NCBI RefSeq assembly: GCF_030718995.1
Contig: NZ_CP132204.1
Coordinates: forward strand, 1,984,001 to 2,048,000
Direction: 5' to 3'
Length of the DNA stretch: 64,000 nt
Origin: Arthrobacter oryzae
Lineage (GTDB): Bacteria; Actinomycetota; Actinomycetes; Actinomycetales; Micrococcaceae
The notes under the pieces were generated by a model. That model did no database searches and was not told the DNA's origin. It was given only the letters and a program-made list of their open reading frames with translations. A program made the translations under genes and the position numbers. The stretch's first letter is position 1; every line of letters begins with the position of its first letter. Shown here piece by piece: positions 43,837 through 54,100 of this stretch.

Positions 43837-44100
43837 TTAGCGGGCCGTGCGCTTGGTGATCATGCCGTAAACAAGCAGGACGATGATCGCACCGCCAATG
43901 GCCAGGAGCCACGTGGACAGCGAGAAGAACTCGTTGATGCCGACACCGAAGAGCAGGCTGCCAATCCAGCCGCCGAGGAAAGCACCTACGACGCCCAGGA
44001 GCAGGGTGATGAAAATGCCACCGCCCTGACGGCCGGGGAGGATTGCCTTAGCGATTGCTCCGGCGATAAGACCCAGAATCAGAAATGCGAAAAAACCCAT
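43837..44100 (-). CDS. GlsB/YeaQ/YmgE family membrane protein
   Basis: 87 aa with three hydrophobic helices: FFAFLILGLIAGAIAKAILPG, GGIFITLLLGVVGAFLGGWIGSLLFG and TWLLAIGGAIIVLLVYGMI. The AxxGRQGGGIFITLLLGVVGAFLGGWIG pattern matches transglycosylase-associated/GlsB stress proteins; members are induced by envelope or acid stress. An 8-bp-arm inverted repeat lies 67-88 bp upstream of its start codon. Confidence 0.9.
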   Translation of the reverse strand: MGFFAFLILGLIAGAIAKAILPGRQGGGIFITLLLGVVGAFLGGWIGSLLFGVGINEFFSLSTWLLAIGGAIIVLLVYGMITKRTAR

Positions 44101-44166
44101 TTTATCGTTCCTTCTTCTTCATTGAGGAGGTGCCCGGATCCCGAGCACGCTACATCCTTCTACCCC

Positions 44167-44188
44167 AATACTAATCATGCTTAGTATT
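44167..44188. promoter_or_regulatory. Perfect 8+8 bp inverted repeat upstream of the GlsB-like gene
   Basis: AATACTAA (44167-44174) and TTAGTATT (44181-44188) with spacer TCATGC. It lies between the stop of the convergent-side AKR gene at 44234 and the start of the GlsB-like gene at 44100. It is AT-rich in a GC-rich genome and has no T-run, so an operator is more likely than a terminator. Confidence 0.5.
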
Positions 44189-44233
44189 AATCTGCCAGTC
44201 GGCGCACCTGTGAATTCCTGGGATCGCCGATTT

Positions 44234-45064
44234 TCAGTGGCCCTGAACGTCGGAATTAACCCCGGACTCGTCACCTCCATCCAGCGTGGCGATGGCTGCT
44301 GTGTCGTCCGCATCCAAGGCAAAGCTGAAGATGTCCAGGTTCTCTTTCATGCGTTGCGGATGGGCCGACTTGGGAATGACAACGAAGCCCTGTTCTACGT
44401 GCCAGCGGAGCACGATCTGGGCGGGGGTCCTGCCATGCTTTTGGGCGATTCTTCCCAGTACTGGCGCGTTCAGGAGGTCGTTGCCCGCGCCCAGCGGGCT
44501 ATATGACTCGGTGGCAATTCCGTGCCGCCGGTTGTAGGCGGCATCCACGATCCGGGTCACGGCGGGACTGAGCTGGATCTGGTTCACGGCGGGCACAACA
44601 TCGCTTGCGGACATCAGCCGTTCCAGGTGCGCCGGCTTGAAGTTGGAGACGCCGATTGACCGGGCTTTGCCGGCAGCCTGAAGCCGCTCAAAAGTCTTCC
44701 AGGTGGAGACGAATTCATCCCGGCCGGGGAGTGGCCAATGGATCAAAAGCAGGTCCACGTAGTCCAGTCCGAGGCGCTGGAGAGACCCGTCCAGCCCCGC
44801 CACGGCCCTGTCCTGACCGTGGAATTCGCCGTCGAGTTTGGTGGTGATGAACAGCTCCGACCGGTCCAGGCCGCTGGAACGGATGCCGTTTCCCACGCCC
44901 GTTTCGTTGCCGTATTTCACCGCAGTGTCGATGTGCCGGTACCCGGCCTCAACTGCTTCGACGACGGCGGCAGCCACCTGTTGGTCGTCCAACGGCCAGG
45001 TCCCCAGTCCGATCTGGGGAATCCGGTATCCGTCATTGAGCTCAATCACTGGTGAAAGTGCCAT
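44234..45064 (-). CDS. Aldo/keto reductase, AKR5 type (copy 1)
   Basis: 276 aa from the ATG at 45064 with AGGAAAG upstream; a longer frame to 45151 adds a basic leader that is unlikely to be real. The TIM-barrel motifs are GLGTWPLDD, GYRHIDTAVKYGNE (catalytic Tyr), LFITTKL (catalytic Lys), LLIHWPLP, SIGVSNF, VNQIQLSP and the cofactor-binding VIPKSAHPQRMKEN. It reduces aldehydes or ketones with NADPH. This is the last of three AKR genes in the same direction; the C-terminus is at 44234. Confidence 0.92.
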   Translation of the reverse strand: MALSPVIELNDGYRIPQIGLGTWPLDDQQVAAAVVEAVEAGYRHIDTAVKYGNETGVGNGIRSSGLDRSELFITTKLDGEFHGQDRAVAGLDGSLQRLGLDYVDLLLIHWPLPGRDEFVSTWKTFERLQAAGKARSIGVSNFKPAHLERLMSASDVVPAVNQIQLSPAVTRIVDAAYNRRHGIATESYSPLGAGNDLLNAPVLGRIAQKHGRTPAQIVLRWHVEQGFVVIPKSAHPQRMKENLDIFSFALDADDTAAIATLDGGDESGVNSDVQGH

Positions 45065-45187
45065 TTCAAGAGTCTTTCCTATCGGAGTCGGTTTGCACAG
45101 TGGCCGAGTGGCACGGTCTTTCGGCATTTCAACTCTTTCGCGGTGACGCACCCCGAAGCTTTCGGGAAGGCGACGTTGCAGGAAGGC

Positions 45188-46159
45188 TTACCAGGCGTAG
45201 TCTTCCGGGGCGGTGCGGTGGCCGGGGAAGATGTCATCGAGGCGCTTCAGGGCATCCGCGTCGAGTTTGACCTCCAGGGCCCGGACGGCGGCGTCGAGTT
45301 GCTCCTGCGTGCGGGGACCGACGATCGGTGCGGTGACCGCAGGTTGGTGCAGCAGCCAGGCGAGGGCAACATCCCCGGGTTCGTGGCCGAGGTCGTCGGC
45401 GAGGTCCTCGTACTGGCGGATCTGGTCCTGGTGCTTCTTTAGTGTTTCGGCCGCCCGCCCTTCGGTGCGCCGGACGCCGTCGCGCTCTTTCTTCAGCACG
45501 CCGCCCAGCAGGCCGCCGTGCAACGGCGACCACGGGATCAGCCCCAGGCCGTACTGCTGCGCGGCCGGGATGACTTCCAGCTCCAGGTTGCGGGTGAGGA
45601 GGTTGTAGATGGACTGCTCGCTGACCAGGCCGGTGAAGTTGCGCCGGGCTGCGGATTCCTGCGCCTGGGCGATGTGCCAGCCGGCAAAGTTGCTGCTGCC
45701 CGCGTAGAGGATCTTGCCCTGCTGGACAGCCACGTCCATGGCCTGCCAGATCTCGTCCCACGGTGTGTCCCGGTCGACGTGGTGGAACTGGTAGATGTCG
45801 ATGTAGTCCGTCTGCAGGCGCTTGAGGCTGGCGTCCAGCGCCCGCCTGATGTTCAGGGCGGACAGCTTGGACTCGTTGGGCCGGTCCGTCATGGTGCCGT
45901 AAAGCTTGGTGGCCAGCACCGTGCGTTCGCGGCGTTCGCCGCCCTGGGCGAACCAGCGGCCGATGATTTCCTCGGTCCAGCCGCGGTGGCCGGTGCCGCC
46001 GTAAACGTTGGCGGTGTCAAAGAAGTTAATGCCGGATTCCAAGGCGGAGTCCATGATGGAGTGCGCGGCCGTTTCTTCGGTCTGGGGCCCGAAGTTCATG
46101 GTGCCCAGGCACAGGCGGGAAACGTTCAGGCCGGAGCGGCCAAGGTGGGTGTACTGCAT
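45188..46159 (-). CDS. Aldo/keto reductase (copy 2, YghZ/Tas-like)
   Basis: 323 aa. MQYTHLGRSGLNVSRLCLGTMNFG and GINFFDTANVYGG (catalytic Tyr) lead into VLATKLYG, DYIDIYQFHHVDRDTPWDE and AGSSNFAGW. The C-terminal loop WSPLHGGLLGG and VGPRTQEQL bind NADPH. It is longer than its two neighbours and belongs to the group that includes YghZ and GSP69-type reductases. It lies 18 nt downstream of the third AKR gene. Confidence 0.92.
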   Translation of the reverse strand: MQYTHLGRSGLNVSRLCLGTMNFGPQTEETAAHSIMDSALESGINFFDTANVYGGTGHRGWTEEIIGRWFAQGGERRERTVLATKLYGTMTDRPNESKLSALNIRRALDASLKRLQTDYIDIYQFHHVDRDTPWDEIWQAMDVAVQQGKILYAGSSNFAGWHIAQAQESAARRNFTGLVSEQSIYNLLTRNLELEVIPAAQQYGLGLIPWSPLHGGLLGGVLKKERDGVRRTEGRAAETLKKHQDQIRQYEDLADDLGHEPGDVALAWLLHQPAVTAPIVGPRTQEQLDAAVRALEVKLDADALKRLDDIFPGHRTAPEDYAW

Positions 46160-46177
46160 GAGGAACGGTCCTTTCGG

Positions 46178-47023
46178 TTAGAGCTGGCTGAAGGCCGCGA
46201 CGGCGGGGTCGGCGCCCGCGCGGGCGCCCGACTCCAGGGCGGTGATTTCGCTGAGTTCGGCGGGGGAGAGTTCGACGGCGACGGCACCCAGGTTCTCCCG
46301 CATGCGCGCCGAATCGGCTGACTTGGGGATGACGATGGTGCCTTGGGCGAGGTGCCACGCCAGGACGATCTGGGCGGGAGTGGCGCCGTATTGGCCGGCA
46401 AGGTCCTTGACGGCCGCTGCATTCAGGTCCGCGCCCTGGCCCAGGGGGCTGTAGGCCTCCACCGCAATGCCGAGTTCCCGGCATGTGGCGGCTAGTTCCT
46501 CCTGCTGGAACGTGGGGTGGATTTCGAACTGGTTCACGGCCGGGACCACGTCCGCCGCGGGGAGGAGCGTCTCAAGGTGTTCCGCGAGGAAGTTGGACAC
46601 GCCGATGGCACGGATCTGGCTGTTGGCGTAGAGCTTCTCCATCGCTTTCCAGGCTTCGGTGAAGAGGCCCTGGGACGGGACCGGCCAATGGATCAGGTAA
46701 AGGTCCACGAACTCGACGCCTAGTGCCTTGCGGCTGTTCTGGAAGGCCTCGTGGGCGTTGCCCTGTTCGCCGTTGCGAAGCTTGGTGGTGATGAAGATGT
46801 CCTCGCGCGGAATGCCGGAGGCGGCGATGGCGGCCCCCACGCCAGCTTCGTTGCGGTAGGCGGCGGCGGTGTCGATGTGGCGGTAACCGGCTTCGAGCGC
46901 GTCTTCGACAATGCGCTGCGTTTCTTCCGGCGGCACCTGGAAGACGCCGAAGCCGAGCTGTGGGATCTGGACTCCGTTGTTGAGGGTTAGCTGCGGGATG
47001 GTGACTTGGTTCATCTGTGACAT
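46178..47023 (-). CDS. Aldo/keto reductase, AKR5 type (copy 3)
   Basis: 281 aa. LGFGVFQVPPEETQRIVEDALEAGYRHIDTAAAYRNE has the catalytic Tyr, IFITTKL the Lys, YLIHWPVPSQG and AIGVSNFLAEHLETLL follow, and VIPKSADSARMRENL closes the cofactor site. It is the first gene of the three-AKR unit, divergent from the MmyB-type regulator. Copy 1 and copy 3 share one subfamily, copy 2 another. Together they should detoxify reactive carbonyls or reduce 2,5-diketo-gluconate-like compounds. Confidence 0.92.
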   Translation of the reverse strand: MSQMNQVTIPQLTLNNGVQIPQLGFGVFQVPPEETQRIVEDALEAGYRHIDTAAAYRNEAGVGAAIAASGIPREDIFITTKLRNGEQGNAHEAFQNSRKALGVEFVDLYLIHWPVPSQGLFTEAWKAMEKLYANSQIRAIGVSNFLAEHLETLLPAADVVPAVNQFEIHPTFQQEELAATCRELGIAVEAYSPLGQGADLNAAAVKDLAGQYGATPAQIVLAWHLAQGTIVIPKSADSARMRENLGAVAVELSPAELSEITALESGARAGADPAVAAFSQL

Positions 47024-47173
47024 CGTCAGTACTTCCGGTCGTAGGGCTCGGTGGGGCAGGCGCGTGCGGGAGGCGCCGCGGTGATGGCGGGAAACCGCTT
47101 TCGGGCACCTTATGCATCGAGCCTATGCACTGTGCCGGTCCCTGTCAGCAGGGATGCCTGTTCCTGTTTTTCC

Positions 47174-47190
47174 TAGGACCGGCAGTCCTA
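47174..47190. promoter_or_regulatory. Palindrome between AKR operon and MmyB-type regulator
   Basis: TAGGAC (47174-47179), CGGCA and GTCCTA (47185-47190) form a perfect 6-5-6 palindrome 37 bp before the regulator start. A pair of TATGCA direct repeats (47111-47116, 47124-47129) lies closer to the AKR side. Confidence 0.55.
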
Positions 47191-47226
47191 CGTTCGTTGT
47201 AGAACGGGGGGCCGGGGCCATGCACA

Positions 47227-48141
47227 ATGGAAGGCATGGGTCAGAGCGCCGAGTTTGGAAAATTCCTGAAGGCCATGAGGTCACGGTTGAAGCCGGAGGA
47301 TGCCGGGCTGCCCGGAACCTCCGGTGCCCGGCGGGTACCCGGGCTGCGCCGCGAGGAAATAGCCCGGCTGGCGGACGTGAGCACGGACTACTACACGCGC
47401 CTTGAGCAGGGCCGGAACATTCACCCGTCCAGGGCGGTCCTTGATTCCGTGGCCCGGGCCTTGCGCCTGGATTCCAGCGAGCAGGCGCACATGATGGACC
47501 TGCTGGAAAACTGCGCGGAATCCCAGCGGCCGCCGCTTCAGGCGCAGGGCGTCCGCCCGGCGCTGCGCCAGCTCCTCGGCGCCGTGGGCGATGTTCCCGC
47601 GCTGGTCCTGGGCCGCCGGAGCGATGTCCTGGCAGGGAACCGGCTGGCTTTCCTGCTGTTTGCCGATTTCCCGGCCATGCCGGCAGGGGAGCGGAACCTG
47701 ACCCGCTGGCTCATGCTTGAACCGTTTGCCCGTGAGCTGTTCCGCGACTGGAAAGCCGTGGCCGCGGAGGCCGTGGGCGCCCTCCGCGTGGACGTCGGCA
47801 GGCACCCCAACGATGCTCAGGCCAATCAACTCGTGGGCGAACTGGCGGTACATAGCGAACATTTCCGGCAATGGTGGGCCGGGCATCGTGTGGCGGCGCC
47901 CTCCGCGGGCATCCTCAGGCTCCGCCATCCGGTGGTGGGCGACCTGGAACTGAACTTTGAGAACCTGGTGCTGCCCGACGACCCGGATCAGGTCCTCCGC
48001 GTGTTTTCCGCAAAGCCGGGATCGCCCTCGGCGGATTCATTGACCCTGCTGGGCAGCTTCGGAGCCGGGGAGACCCTCGGAACGCCGGATACCGCGCCTT
48101 CCATTGTGACTGGCGGTGAACCGCAGACTCCTGCCAAATAG
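47227..48141 (+). CDS. HTH regulator with MmyB-like ligand domain
   Basis: 304 aa from the ATG at 47227; an ATG at 47236 is also possible. The N-terminal XRE-type helix-turn-helix reads VPGLRREEIARLADVSTDYYTRLEQGRNIHPSRAVLDSVARAL. The C-terminal domain is the MmyB-like PAS-type ligand domain (VPALVLGRRSDVLAGNRLAFLLFADF and LRHPVVGDLELNFENLVLPDDPDQ). Regulators of this type usually control a divergent oxidoreductase gene or operon, which matches the AKR genes upstream. Ligands are often fatty or aromatic compounds. Confidence 0.9.
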   Translation: MEGMGQSAEFGKFLKAMRSRLKPEDAGLPGTSGARRVPGLRREEIARLADVSTDYYTRLEQGRNIHPSRAVLDSVARALRLDSSEQAHMMDLLENCAESQRPPLQAQGVRPALRQLLGAVGDVPALVLGRRSDVLAGNRLAFLLFADFPAMPAGERNLTRWLMLEPFARELFRDWKAVAAEAVGALRVDVGRHPNDAQANQLVGELAVHSEHFRQWWAGHRVAAPSAGILRLRHPVVGDLELNFENLVLPDDPDQVLRVFSAKPGSPSADSLTLLGSFGAGETLGTPDTAPSIVTGGEPQTPAK

Positions 48142-48194
48142 GGCCAGGACGCATCCTCCGATAGCATTTAAGATACCTATGCGATGGGGGAGCT

Positions 48195-51100
48195 ATGGGC
48201 GTGCGTTCTTGGGTGGAACGAAAGAAACGTGTTCTGGCCTCGGCGACGACGTTTTCAACTTTGGCCGCGGTGGCGGCTGCCGCAATCATCTATCCGGGGT
48301 TTACGGTCACCCAGGTTGACTTGAACGACGGCGGGGTCTGGGTCACCAACGCCAGCAAGAACCTCGTAGGCCACCTCAACTACCAGTCCAAGCTCCTCGA
48401 CGGCGGGCTGCTTGCCGCCAGCCCGGACTTCGACGTGCTGCAGAACGCAGGCACTGTGTTCCTCTCGGACCGGAGCAAGTCCTCGCTCAGTCCGGTGAGC
48501 GTCGCCGACGTTGCACTCGGCCAGCCACAAACACTCCCCGCACCCGTGGACGTGAGCTTTGGCAAGAAAGCGATAGCGCTGGCCAGTCGGGACAAGGGGA
48601 CCTTATGGCTCACAACCAGTGACGCACTTGGCTCCTTCGACGCCACCTCCGCTGAGCCGGTGCTGATGGACGCACAGGGCCTGGTGGCCACGGTGGGCGC
48701 CGATGACGTGGTGTACGCCGCCAACCCTGCCAAGGGCGAGATCGTTTCGATCAAGCTGGACGAAGGCGGTGCCATCGCTTCCCGGGACACTGAGCCGCAC
48801 GAAACCCTCCGCACCATCGAAAACGCCCAGATCGCCGCCGTGGGGAACAAACCCGTAGTGCTGGATCCGGCCACCGGCTCCCTCTACCTGCCCGGCGGCA
48901 AGAAAGTGCAGGTGGCCGACCCCGCCGGGGCCAAGCTCCAGCAGAGCGGCCCCGGTGCGTCCTTCGTGGCGGTGGCCACCTCAAAGGCCCTGATCAAACA
49001 ACCGCTGGACGGCTCCGCAGCCACCACAACCGACCTTGGCGCTGCCGGATTGCCGGCAGCCCCGGTTCGCCTGGGCTCCTGCCTTTACGCGGCCTGGGCA
49101 GGCTCCGGCAAATACCTGCGGGACTGCGACGACGCCAAGGACAACGACCGTCAGGACATCCCCTCCACCGGCTCCCGCGCGGATTTCGTCTTCCGGGTGA
49201 ATCGCAACGTGGTGGTGCTCAACGACGTCTATTCCGGTGATGTGTGGCTGGTGACAGAGAACATGCGCCTGGTGTCCAACTGGGACGATGTCATTCCGCC
49301 GCCGGACAAGTCGGATGACCAGGACGAGGACGCAGCGGACAACAACCCGGTGAACACCCTGCCGGACCGCACCAAGGAAAACCGGCTCCCCACGGCCGTG
49401 GAGGACCAGTTCGGCGTCCGCCCCGGCCGCACCACGCTGCTGCCGCTGTTAGACAACGATTCCGACCCCGACGGCGACGTCCTCACCGCACGACTGCAAG
49501 GCGAGGCGCCCGCCGTCGGAACCCTGCAGAACGTCTACAACGGCACCGGCATGCAGGTGACCGTCCCCGCCGACGCCAGCGGCACGGCGTCGTTCCAGTA
49601 CCAGGCCAACGACGGACGCGGAGGAACCGCAACAGCAAGGGTCGCCCTGACTGTCAGGGACCGGGCCATTAATGAGGGCCCCACCCAGAAGCGGGTACCC
49701 ACCATATTGCTGGAACAGGGCAAGAGCATCAGCCAGAACGTGCTCACTGACTGGATTGACCCCGACGGCGACGACCTCCTCCTGGTAGCGGCCAGCACGT
49801 CCAGTGACGGAGACCAGGTCCGGACCCGGCCGGACGGCCAGCTCACCTTCCAGGACGTTGGCACCAGCCTGGGCCGGAAGGAAGTCCTCCTGGTGGTGTC
49901 CGACGGCCAGACGCAGACAGAAGGCAAACTGATAGTTGATGTCCGTGTCGCGGACAGCCTTCCGCCCAAGGCAAATGCCGACCATGCGGCCGGCATCGCC
50001 GGGCAGGACCTGGTGGTGTCGCCGCTTGCCAACGATGTTGACCCCGCCGGCGGCAGGCTGCGCCTCACCCGGGTGGACATGCCGCCGGATCTTACTGTCA
50101 CCCCGGACTATCAGTCCGGGACATTCGTCTTCCGCGCGGCCAACCCGGGCACCTACTACCTCACGTACCTGGTCACCAATGGTCCCGCCAGTTCAGCCGG
50201 GCTGGTCCGCATTGAGATCAGCCCCGCCGGCGCAGGCGCCGGACCTCCGGTGGCGGTGGCTGACCTTGCCTTGCTGCCGGCAGGCGGCGAGGTCCTTATC
50301 GATGTCCTGGCGAACGACTCGGATCCCGCCGGCGGCGTCCTGGTGGTCCAGTCCGTCAGCCCGCCGAAGAACACCGCGGCCAGCGTGGCTGTCCTGGACC
50401 ACCACATTCTGCGCATCACCGACGTCCGGGGCCTCTCCACCCCCACCAGCTTCACGTACACAGCTTCCAATGGGGCCGCCAGTGCCACCGGAGAAGTGAC
50501 CGTCATCCCTGTCCCGGCCCCCAGCAAGCTGCAGCCCCCGGAGGCCACTGCGGATGAGGTCACAGTGCGGGCCAACGACGTGGCCACCATCAGCGTCCTG
50601 GCCAACGACAGCCACCCCAACGGCTCAAAGCTGAAACTTAACCCCGTCCTGATCCAGGGCGTGGATCCCGAGCAGGGACTCCTGGCAGTCTCCGGAGACG
50701 TGCTGCGCTTCAAGGCGGGTCCCACGGCGACGACGGCCCACGCCATCTATGCCGTAACCGGGCCGGACGGGCAAGAGGACTCAGCCCAGATCACCATCCA
50801 TATCCGCGGCGGCGGCGCCGAGCAGAACTCGCGCCCCCAGCCGCAGAAGGTCACGGCGCGCGTCATTGCAGGCAAGACCTCCCGCATCAGCATTCCGCTG
50901 GAAGGAATCGATCCGGACGGCGATTCCGTGACCCTGATCGGGCTGGAACGTGCCCCGGCGAAGGGCACGGCCGCCGTGGGCGCCAGCTGGATCGAGTACA
51001 CCGCTTCCCAGAACGCCTCCGGCCAGGACATCTTCTCCTACGTGGTGGAGGACCGTTTCGGCGCACGCTCAACGGCCTCGGTGGTGGTGGGCATCGCCCC

Positions 51101-54100
51101 CGCACCCGGAACGAACCAGAACCCCGTGGCAGCCGAGGACACCGTTACCGTGCTTCCCGGACGCCATATCGCCGCGGATGTGCTGGCCAACGACGCCGAC
51201 CCCGACGGCGACCCCGTGGTCCTCGCCGGAGATCGCCTGGACGCTGCGCCGGAACTGGCCGCCGAAGTCAAGGACGGCCGGGTCCGGCTGACCGCCCCGG
51301 CCGCCACCGGAACAGTGATCGTCCACTATGGCATCACTGACGGGCGGGGAGGCACCGCCGTCGGGACCCTCAAGGTGGAGGTCCGCACCGATGCACCGCA
51401 ATTGCCTCCCGTGGCCCGCGACGATCGCGTGACCTTTGCCGAGACCCTCGGCAAGACCGCAGTGGACGTGCCCGTTCTCAGGAACGATGAGGACGCTGAT
51501 GGCGTGGCCGGCGACCTGGCCATCAGTTTCCCCCAGCCCGTGCCCACGGCACGGGTGTCCGGTGCCGGAACCGTGTCCGTGACGCTTAGCGATGAATCCC
51601 AGATCATCCCGTACACCGTCACCGACGTGGACAAGCTGTCCTCCACTGCCTTCATCATGCTCCCCGGGCTGAAGGAGCAACGCCCTGCCCTGAAGAGCAG
51701 CATCCCCCTGGAAGTTGTCAGCGGGCAGCAGCTCACTATGGACTTGCGGCAACTTGTGGTGGTCCGTTCGGGCAAGACTCCCCGGATCACCCAGGACGCC
51801 AAAGTCCAAGCCGTGGCCTCCAACGGTGCACCGCTGGTCAAGGACCAAACAACACTCGTGTTCACTTCCGCGGACGACTATTCCGGGCCGGCCGCCGTGA
51901 CCTTCGAAGTGACCGACGGCGCCACTGTCGATGATCCCGACGGCAGGACGGCAGTGCTGACCATCGGCATCAGGGTCCTGCCGGATCCGGCCCGCAACCA
52001 CGAACCGGTCTTCGCCGGCGGCAGCCTGGAAACTGCAGCCGGCGAGGAGGCGCTACTGGACCTCCGCGAGGTGGCGAGCGACGTGGACGAGGCGGACAAG
52101 GACAGGCTGGCCTTCGCGCTTGCCGGCCCCGCTCCCGCCGGCGTCAAGGTTTCCCTTGACGGAAGCACACTGAAGGCAACGGCCGATGGCGCTCCCAAGG
52201 GGTCCAGCCTGTCCGTGGCAGTCAGTGTGACCGACGGCCGCAGCGCCCCGGTCAGTGGCACCGTCAACGTCCTGGTGGTGGCGTCCAAGCGGCCGCTGGC
52301 CGGTGTGAATGACGACGTGGTCCCCAATGCGCGTGCCGGCCAGGCTGAGCGCGCGAACGTCCTGGCTAACGACAGCAATCCTTTCCCGGAGTCACCCCTG
52401 AAGATCCTGAGTGCCACTGTGGAAACAGGCACCGGCACGGCGGCCATCGATGGCGATGCTGTGACGGTGACCCCGGCGGACAATTTCGTGGGGACATTGG
52501 TGGTCCGGTACAGGGTCCAGGACAAGACCCAGGACGCCGAACGGGAAGTGGACGGCCGCGTCCGGCTCACCGTCAAGGACAAGCCGGACGCTCCGTCCAC
52601 GCCCACCGTGAGTGAGGTGCGGGACCGGACCGTGGTCCTGAACTGGTCCCCGCCGGCCAATAACGGTTCACCCATTACGGGATACAAAGTGTCAGGCAGC
52701 GGCGGCTTCTCCCAGCAGTGCCCGGCCACCACCTGCACGCTCAGCGGGCTAACCAACAACGTTGAGTACACCTTCACGGTGATAGCCACCAACAATGTGG
52801 GAGATTCCCCGGCGTCGCCCGCCTCCGCACCCGCCCGCCCGGATGCCAAACCCGACGCTCCAGGCGCCCCCACGCTGGTGTTCGGCGACAGAGAACTCAC
52901 GGTCAACTGGGTGGCCCCGAACAGCCCCGGCTCACCGGTCGAAAACTACACGCTGGAGATTTCACCTGCCCCGCCGGGAGGGAACGTCCGGTCCGGCAAT
53001 ATCGCCGGCACATCGTACAAATGGACAGGACTCCAGAACGGCACCCCCTACCAAGTCCGCGTTCAGGCTTCCAACCAGGCGCCGGAACCGTCAAACTGGA
53101 GCGCGTACTCGGCCAGCGAGATCCCTGCCGGCTTGCCGGGTGCGCCTGGCAAACCCGGCACCATGAGGTCGACCTCGGGCGGTTCGGAGTCCATCATGAC
53201 CGTCAGCTGGGCACCGGCACCCCAGAACGGTGCCCCCATCGACACGTACACGGTGACGGCGCTCCAGGGTAGTGCCCCCGTCAGCAGCAGCACTGTCTCC
53301 GGGGGCCAGCTAAGCGTGGCTATGACGGTGGGCAATTCCGCTACGGACTACACCTTCACCGTGGCGGCCAAGAACAAGGCCGGCAGCTCTGCGGCCAGCC
53401 CGCCGTCGGATCCGAAGCGGGCCTTTGGCACCCCGGGAGCTGTGCCGGCAGTGCGGGCCGAGCCGCTGGACAATGCGGTGCAGCTGGCCTTCGAGCCAGC
53501 CGCCGGCAACGGGGCCACCCCCACCTACCAGTACCAGGTCAACGGCGGCGGCTTCCAGGCCCTGGCCGGGGACAAGGTGGTGCGAAGCGGCGTGCCGAAC
53601 AACGGCAACTACACCATCGGAGTCCGCGCGGTGAACAGCCTGGACGGCACCACATTCGAGGGCCCAGTGACGAACTCCAACCCGGTGGCACCGTACGGCA
53701 AGCCGTTTGCCGCAAGTGTCAGTCCCGTCACCGTCACTACGGCAGTCCGGTTCGACGTCGGTGCCGTCGCCAACAACGGCCGTACCGTCGTCAGGCTTGA
53801 ATATCAGGCGTCGGACGGGCAATCGGGAAATCTGGGCGCCGGCGGAGGCTCCGTCACGGCGGGCAACGGCTACGACCAGTCGGTGTCCATAACGGTGACT
53901 ACCATCGATGATCTGGGGCAGCGGACTTCAACCAGTGCCACAGGCCAGACTGCCCCCGCGAAGTACATGATCGTGCAGAATGGCTCCAAGAGTCCGGGGA
54001 CGTGCATGTGGCCCAGCAACAGCACCACGGCCTCTGATACGCCCGCCAACTGCGCGGCGGGCGGCGGCCAGTTCGTCGCCGAGGGCACCAGGGTGCAGCT

